64,000 nt of DNA. Source: Acanthopleura granulata. Taxonomy: Eukaryota > Mollusca > Polyplacophora > Chitonida > Chitonidae. Positions 57,437-64,000 of the stretch are shown piece by piece (the stretch's first letter is position 1; each line of letters begins with the position of its first letter). The stretch lies in contig JABBOT010000014.1 in NCBI GenBank assembly GCA_016165875.1, positions 13,951,432 through 14,015,431 on the forward strand, given 5' to 3'. The notes under the pieces are model-generated. The model was not told where the DNA came from. It saw only the letters and a program-made list of their open reading frames with translations, and did no database searches. The translations under genes were made by a program, and so were the position numbers.

Positions 57437-60400
57437 GTACGAAAGAACCATTGCTTTACGTTTCCTGCAATATTCATCAATCACTCAAAACACAACCAAT
57501 GATCACTTATCATAGATAGGTAGATTGGCAGTTTATAATTGTTTCATTCTGTATTAATACCGAATTTGGGGGTTGTAAAGTCAAGTCTGATGCCTTACTT
57601 GGTCGCAGGCCGAACTTTCAGATTTTTATTGTGAAAAGAAAATTTTTCAAGGAATTCTCGTCACTATGCCACACAACCGCAACCTAATCCTAGACAGGAA
57701 AAATGAATTAGCCAAGTATACACATAAAATATTAAAACAAGATATAGCTGTCGGGTATAACGTTGCCGGGTGAAACCGCGGGGTCACATGCAATTCGCTA
57801 AATTCTGCCCTCATGCGCTGGTATGGCGAATTGTATTCCCCTCGAGCCTCAAGTGTCTTTTACAAAGATGACAGTTACTTTCGTTTTTGATGACGTAGTT
57901 TTCGGTCGGGTAAATTTTGTTAGCATGCTTAGATGTGCAAAGGTGTTATGTGTGAAACATTGGGATGATGTGATGCATAATTTGAAGACAAAAGTATAAA
58001 GTACATGTAACGGTAGAAAATAGATTTTGATATTTTGTTCCAGGAGAGTTATTGCAATACATGTAGACATCAAATAAGACCAAACTCGTAACGAAGTCAA
58101 ATTGAGTTATACAGAATACTGAAGATACGTCAGACGGAAGATTTTCATATTCATCCTGTGTAAAATTTTACTTTACAGGCACTGGGCCCTACAGTTAGAG
58201 CACACATGTAAATGCGTCCAATATAGTACACGGGATTTTAACGATTTCTGAAGCCCGTTAGCCGTATACAGCTCAGCTGTCTTCGGCACTCATATAGTAT
58301 ATGTGTATCCCTTTGTAATCAACTCTATTCAACATTACTACTATAGCACTTTTCTTCCATATGAAATCGAAATCTAGGGGAAACGGTACTTTCTCGCACA
58401 TTGATTGTAATTTGCAACATCGCAGGAAAGACATAAGGCAAGATTCGATACAAGGACGTCAAACTACCTCTGATAGCATGCTTAGAATAGTCACATTCAG
58501 CTTTTTTCGCATGAAATCACTTCCGGTGTATCACGTAAACATAATTTAAGGAAATGTTGCATTGCTGTCCTTGGTCTCCAGCGGAGAGTTGTTTCGTGTG
58601 CTAAAATTTGAAGTCAATAAGAGTTTGAAAAGTTTAATTCTCAAAATGTTTTCATGTTAACCAACATGGCGGCTAGGTCACGCGACCGAGGACATCCAAA
58701 TTTTTAAATTTACTCGCCTCTCTGCCATGGAATTTCATCTCCAGAAGTTTTCCAGAATTTCGGTATATCCTACTCCCCATTTCCTGACGTCACTTCTGGT
58801 AATGCATAGTTCATTGCCTTGAGATGATCTTAGGCCTTATGACTGCGTCTCTGGTTTCAATGCTGAAGGAGATGTACTCACTTCCGGTTTAGAAGATTAT
58901 CTTTCAGTTTTGCAATAAATTGCATATTTGGAATCAGCATCCAAAACTGCATCAGATAAGGTTATTTCCTAAACTTAAGTTTCATACTGTTTGAGACTCT
59001 ACTTGTACTTGGCTGCTCTAATAATGGTAACAACAAAATCAAGGCAAACTCCGTTAGATTTCGACATATCCTGGACATGAAGGTCGAAAGCTAGTGGACA
59101 CAACATACATGGTGATGCTTTGAGTTTTTCATTATTTTTGTTAGTGTAGAAATTAATAGCTGAAACGAGTTCTTTCATCACATCACATTTTCACACACTA
59201 ATAAACGTGTACAAATTTCAACGGAGATAGTCTTCATTCACAAATTAGACATGGATAGGCTTTGTGCGAGTGCAGTTTAAATTTCAGCTCTATCGCATGA
59301 TCTGTTCCTAAGAAGAATTTTTTGTTTTCAAAAAATCCAATTTTTTGTCGCCATGTCACGAGGTCAGAAGTTCGGAAAAGTTAACACGCACAATTTCAGA
59401 TTCTTCCGAAATGTCTACTGAGAAATTTGCTTAAAGCATGTATCATACATTTGCCAACAATGATAACTCCAAGAGATACAGCAGGGTTTCAAGGTTTAAG
59501 GACTGAATCCCTTATTACTGTGTAGGCATCTGTTTCTGCAACAATTTCACTATATTTAATATATATATTGTTCCATTTTAAGTGATGGTGTAAAGTACTT
59601 TTTTCAACGTTTAGACATGGTTATTGGGACCAAAGCGAAAACTCCAAGACGCAAGAAATCCAGGACAACATTTACCGAAACCCAAGTCAGCCGACTGGAA
59701 GAACGATATAGATGTCACAGATACCTTCCAACGGATGAACGAGTGGAACTGGCAGAGGAACTGCACATGACCAATCAACAGGTATTTCATGTTTACTTCT
59801 CAGTTTGCAGGTATTAATGGATATGATGACGTAGCTCTCTTCAGTTGATAGAAAGATGAATAATTGTGTATCGTCATCAACTGGCTACACTGTATTACAA
59901 TTCCACCAAACTTCAACCACAGCCTGACAAAGGTTTAGGCTGTGAATGGATTTTAAGACTGAAAGTTTTAATACATATTTAAAGTCATATAAATGTCTTC
60001 TATGCAACTATATTGTAGTAAGCAAACAAGGGATTTGAAGTTATACACCCATAAATAGAAAAACGTTGTGAAACATGAAGTAGACAGATTCTCCTAAGTT
60101 ATTAGGTTAGAAAAGGTAAACATTCTTTTTAATGTAGCAGCACTTTCTCCGGTAACTGGGATGCGTTTATTGTTTGCTCCACTTTCTGTGTCAGTATGTT
60201 TCTGTGGTATTGCTCAGTTTTTACCATTTTATTCCAATTTCCTAAAAGGTTACAAAGTGGTTTCAAAACAGAAGGATGAAACAAAAGCGCCAGGAGTCCA
60301 ACGCCAGAGATACGGCAGTCTGTCAACCGTCAGGGGACTCTGTACGCGAGCCGTTACCTGCCACTGGGGCATTGGCTATAACGGCGCAGCAGTCATGCAC

Positions 60401-60824
60401 GGACACCGCACATTCAGTTCCACTCATCGATGTGCCAGCAAGACCAGCGCCTTATTCTATCCCAGTGGATCCAAGACATCTCCCTCAGGTGCAGTCAGCA
60501 TCCATTTCGACATGCCCCCTGTCACCCACGCAGAGTAACCTCCATTACAAAGAGATGTTTGTTCAGACATCGTGTTCATCGTCATTCTCACAAAGTGATC
60601 TCCGTTACCCGAACTTGCCCCATTTTCTCCACCCATATCACCCCCAGTGTTCAAATCAGGGCGATTTTCATCCCATGGACTTCCCCTCCATTCAAACCTC
60701 AGGTTTACAGACACCACAACTTGATCAGCTGCAACTGTCTCCATCGTATTTTCATAACGAGATTCATGTTTCTAATCATTCAGTTCTGTGCTCAGAAACG
60801 AGTAATTATATTCATACGCTGTAA
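57193..60824 (+). CDS. Homeobox gene B, ANTP/NKL-like, 328 aa, 3 exons
   Basis: Predicted nuclear transcription factor, paralogue of gene A. Exons: 57193-57436, 59615-59781, 60249-60824; 244+167+576 nt in phase. The homeodomain is 94-153, starting RKKSRTTFTETQ, with RLEERYRCHRYL in helix 1 and KWFQNRRMKQKRQ in helix 3. Q50 and N51 are as in most ANTP-class proteins; Lys47 is unusual. The intron between positions 44 and 45 and the 167-nt middle exon are the same as in gene A. No clear eh1 motif is present. The long C-terminus (154-328) is Ser/Pro/Gln-rich. The start is the first Met after the TATA box (57193; 57196 also possible), with an in-frame stop upstream. A short upstream exon (56983-57001) could splice in frame instead. 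Family assignment is open. Confidence 0.86.
59615..59781 (+). CDS. Homeobox gene B exon 2 (homeodomain helices 1-2)
   Basis: 167 nt, residues 82-137. Basic lead-in TPRRKKSRTTF, then RLEERYRCHRYLPTDERVEL and MTNQQ. Acceptor caacgtttag; donor cag|gtattt. Confidence 0.92.
60249..60824 (+). CDS. Homeobox gene B exon 3 (helix 3 and C-terminus)
   Basis: 191 codons and stop. Begins VTKWFQNRRMKQKRQ after the acceptor cctaaaag. The tail has VPLIDVPARPAPYSIPV and stretches rich in S, P, H and Q, typical of unstructured regulatory regions. Confidence 0.92.
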   Translation, partial: VTKWFQNRRMKQKRQESNARDTAVCQPSGDSVREPLPATGALAITAQQSCTDTAHSVPLIDVPARPAPYSIPVDPRHLPQVQSASISTCPLSPTQSNLHYKEMFVQTSCSSSFSQSDLRYPNLPHFLHPYHPQCSNQGDFHPMDFPSIQTSGLQTPQLDQLQLSPSYFHNEIHVSNHSVLCSETSNYIHTL

Positions 60825-61186
60825 AAGTATTGTTATTGTTATTGAGTCATAAATGGTGATGTAATTTTGTTTTGTCATTTGATTGTAGGATAATGGTAAC
60901 ACGATCTGTTTGTAACAGGTGCATAGGCTAAGTTAGAAACGTTAAGCTGGATAAACTTACCCAGACATGAATACATTACGCATGTGTGCTGTTGTATATT
61001 GTATGGTTAAGATGCAAACTTTTTTTAATATGGGAAAGTGCAATACTCTGCATAATGTTCACTATTTCTTTTTTACTGAATTTATACTTGATTTTCCATA
61101 ACTTGCATCAGTTGTAGATATATAAATAACCGAAATATATTTAGTACCGTGTGTAAAAGTGTAGCCACAAAATTAAAAGTACTGAA

Positions 61187-61192
61187 AATAAA
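61187..61192 (+). terminator. Candidate poly(A) signal of homeobox gene B
   Basis: AATAAA about 360 bp after the stop codon. Confidence 0.4.
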
Positions 61193-62159
61193 AAAATCAT
61201 CTGGAAAGCTGAAGTCTTACTTATATACAAAATAAATACATTGTATTATAACCTTAAACATGGGTTTGTGGTCTTAATCTGCCCTAGGCGTTAAAACATG
61301 GGCTGCTTGATGTGATGATTACTCAAATCATCTGCCAACGTTTAAGTCTGAATTGAGACCCGAAGGTCGCCCTCACTTTACTTTTTCAGTTAGTTGGGAG
61401 CTTCAGGTACCTGGTCCGGACATATTTCTAGACCAGTGATCTTGAATTTATATTGCATTTAAAGGTGATCTGTCCCAAAATGGCACAGTGTATTAGAAAT
61501 ATCTGAAACTCAGAACCGACGGGTGCTAAATATCGCTAGAGTAAGTGAAAACATATTTTTCAAGACCGATGGGCTGAATTTCGTGAAGAGTAATATTCCG
61601 TGTACGCTTATTTGCCCTTCATATCCCTTTGGTGTATGACGTCAGAGCAGCGGTATGTCGTTTGGTGCAGCAATCCACTGTCTTAATCACATGCCGAATT
61701 ACGATGGGATTAATTTTCATCCCTCCCCATTGGACTAGTCCATGCGACGAAAATGCGAAGAAACTGCCGTGTGACGTGAACATTTCGAAGCGAATGAGCA
61801 CTCTTATCTCTAGCCATGTCGACAAAACGTGTTTTGATCCGATAAACAAACTAGTAAACATTGCGCCACTACTACGAAACGCATATGTGTCACACTGGCA
61901 CTATTCAAGCGCAGGTAAGCGATGTTCGATTTTCTTCTCGGATATGCTTGTGTTAAATACATATTTTTTAATTTCTCCAAATGAAAATACTCACCAGATT
62001 CATGTTTTGTTTGCATCATTTTTATACCACAAGTAAGTCATTCCGTTTAGTGAAAAACAGAAACGAGACAGATTAGCCGTAGCATCACCGCATTTTTTTT
62101 ATTTAGGCCCCCTAATTCTGCTTAAGCCGTGGTGCAAGCTGTTACTTCTTAAACACTTT

Positions 62160-62438
62160 CTGGGCTCCGTGGCTCAGTCGGTTAGAGCGCTATCGCAGCA
62201 CAATGACCCGAAGCCTCCCACCAATGCGGTAGCTGTGAGTTCGAGTCCAGCTCACGCTGGCTTCCTCTCTGGCCGCACGTGGGAACGTCTGCCAGCAACC
62301 TGCGGATGATCGTGGCTTTCTCCCAGGCTCTACCCGGTTTCATCCCACCATAATGCCGGCCGCTGTCGCATAAGTGAAATATTCTTGAGTACGGCGTAAA
62401 ACACCAATCAAATAAATAAATAAATAAATAAATAAATA
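62160..62438 (+). repeat. tRNA-derived SINE, full-length reference copy
   Basis: Complete copy: A-box region gtggctcagtcggttagagc, B-box region gtgagttcgagtccagctca, body gcataagtgaaatattcttg then agtacggcgtaaaacaccaa, and an (AAAT)n tail of about nine repeats. It is the best guide to the consensus for the other copies. Confidence 0.95.
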
Positions 62439-63687
62439 AACACCTGCATGAGCAGTTAGAACAAAACCGTAACTGAAGTAAACTGACAAAACACCCGATC
62501 TCACCGGTGACGGGTAACCATGTGTTATCACACTGTCGTCATTACTCTGCTTTTACTCTCTATGGTGTGGTCTTTTATGTGCTCTATAACATCCAAGATT
62601 TCACCTGAAAGTGTAAAAGATGGCGATTCTCATTTTACTATCTGGCCTGATGCCAAATTTCAAAAGCTTTTGGCAGAGATCTGTTTTTTTTACAAATAAA
62701 TGCTTTTACCGATAGGTCGCAAAGCCATGTACGTGTATTTTAACACTACCGTTATCTCTGTTTTCATTTACCTGGATGGACACTTATAATTTGCGCCAGT
62801 CAAAATTGAGTACAATCTAAAAGCGTAAATATGTGAAACAGGCCAATTTCTTAGAAGAGCCATTTGTTTCTATCTACAGATGCATTAGTGCACCAAATTA
62901 AAACTGATGGACGCAATGTATTATTCATACTGTAAATTTCGTTGTTTAACTTATAAACAGATATTAAACATTTGGAGATTACAACATTATAGTATAGGCC
63001 TAGATATACATTTAGACACTTGTGTTTAATACTTAAATTTATTTATATAATTGTGAAAGACGTGTGTTTGAAGTTTAATCACCCATAAAACGGGTTGGGT
63101 GTTTTTGTCATTTTATTGTGGGCCTATAATTTATTAAAAATTTAGCTGTAGGCCAATTTGTGTGGTCGTTTCCAAATACTCTGAACACTGCGTTTTAAAA
63201 TAAGTATGATAGATTGACCAAATCCAGACTGAATCAAATTAGAATCAGTTTCACAAATTATAATCTAAACGAATTTTTTTATCCTTGGTTGCACATAATC
63301 ATATACTATTTTATCACTGACACCAGTAACTAATCAGCATACTATAAAGAGCTGTTAGTTTTAAAGTATTATATGACAAAACTAAATTTGACTGGAACGT
63401 TTATTACTGTTTTGCTTTCTTTGTTCTCCTCTGGTTTAGCTTGTGTTTAGAGTCTTACCAGACTCGTTAAATCAAGGCCCGTCCATATATAACGGTATGT
63501 ATTTTTCATTACCTAAACCATGTTTCTACTTTGGTATATATTATTTCTTTTTCTGTCAGTTTTATTTCAGAATCCGAAGGATGTATTCCGACCAGTGTTT
63601 TAAACAAGATGCTATTATGGCTTGTGAGAGTGACACTTGACTGAGACCAGTGGTGGACAGCCATTTTGTATCATGTACGCCAGTCTT

Positions 63688-63690
<3 letters not shown>

Positions 63691-63740
<50 letters not shown>
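63691..63740. repeat. TA dinucleotide microsatellite
   Basis: About 25 uninterrupted TA units. Confidence 0.97.
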
Positions 63741-63744
<4 letters not shown>

Positions 63745-64000
63745 CATCGCTTCTGATCCTACCTTATTTCTTAGATAGTTCACTTTCTACATGGGATTAA
63801 TTCTCTGAAGTGATTCTTATATTAAACATTAACGTGCGGCGAAGCAACAGAAACATTACCACAGACTGCTCTACATAAGACTCAGTCAATCTTTGTGACC
63901 AATCCAGCGTGAGGTTCTTTACAAGTTCTTTGGAGGGTATAAATGATTGACTACGCAGATCTGGTCACAGTAACATGTTTGCAAGGTTATGTATCTACTA

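Larger units (their letters stand above)
60825..64000. other. Downstream region without genes
   Basis: Apart from the likely 3' untranslated part of gene B, a SINE and a TA microsatellite, I see nothing coding. The open frame at 61629-62036 is open on both strands and has no recognisable motif. Confidence 0.55.

Noticed and set aside
57437..57519. Continuation of the gene B first-exon frame past 57436
   Set aside because: The GAG|GTACGA donor is in phase with the homeodomain exon; the extra 27 codons lead to a stop and no homeodomain.
62160..62240. Functional tRNA gene at the SINE head
   Set aside because: A and B boxes are present but the sequence is continuous with a SINE body and tail; it is a SINE promoter, not a tRNA gene.

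Overview
The window is animal (metazoan) nuclear DNA. Coding sequence is split by GT-AG introns, intergenic DNA is AT-rich and repeat-dense, and many tRNA-derived SINE copies end in (AAAT)n tails. The SINE consensus, and a second short repeat at 31.8 kb with a related core, look like families I associate with molluscs. I therefore read it as a lophotrochozoan, most likely a mollusc. That placement is inference; no species is claimed.

Four protein-coding genes can be supported. (1) A GMC (glucose-methanol-choline) FAD-dependent oxidoreductase lies on the minus strand. It has eleven exons from 16888 down to 706 that join in phase into 583 residues. Its first intron is 8.1 kb and holds a decayed Ty3/gypsy retroelement, a 57-bp minisatellite and several dispersed repeats. 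(2) A 433-residue ATP-grasp protein at 34741-36042 (plus) has no introns. It is bracketed by two inverted copies of a 355-bp SINE-plus-flank block (34015-34369 and 39018-39372). (3) and (4) Two paralogous ANTP/NKL-like homeobox genes sit head to head. Gene A is on the minus strand (47910 to 46179, 242 aa) and gene B on the plus strand (57193 to 60824, 328 aa). Each has three exons, a middle exon of exactly 167 nt and the same intron phases, and each homeodomain is cut between positions 44 and 45. Their homeodomains match at 41 of 58 aligned residues. Both have the octamer TATATAAG 80-90 bp upstream of the chosen ATG.

Layout: 0.2-16.9 kb, GMC gene and its intron-borne repeats; 17-34 kb, gene-poor, with SINEs, a foldback element and one weak candidate first exon; 34-39.4 kb, ATP-grasp gene inside the inverted repeat; 39.4-46 kb, gene-poor, with 57-bp and 34-bp minisatellites and one weak candidate exon; 46.2-60.8 kb, the homeobox pair with a 9-kb shared upstream region carrying SINEs and a 25-bp minisatellite; 60.8-64 kb, repeats including the best-preserved SINE and a TA microsatellite.

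The genes do not form an operon-like unit. The only clear relationship is between the two homeobox genes, which look like an inverted local duplication that may share regulatory DNA. Exon joins were worked out by hand from reading-frame phase, splice dinucleotides and family motifs; no transcript evidence was available.
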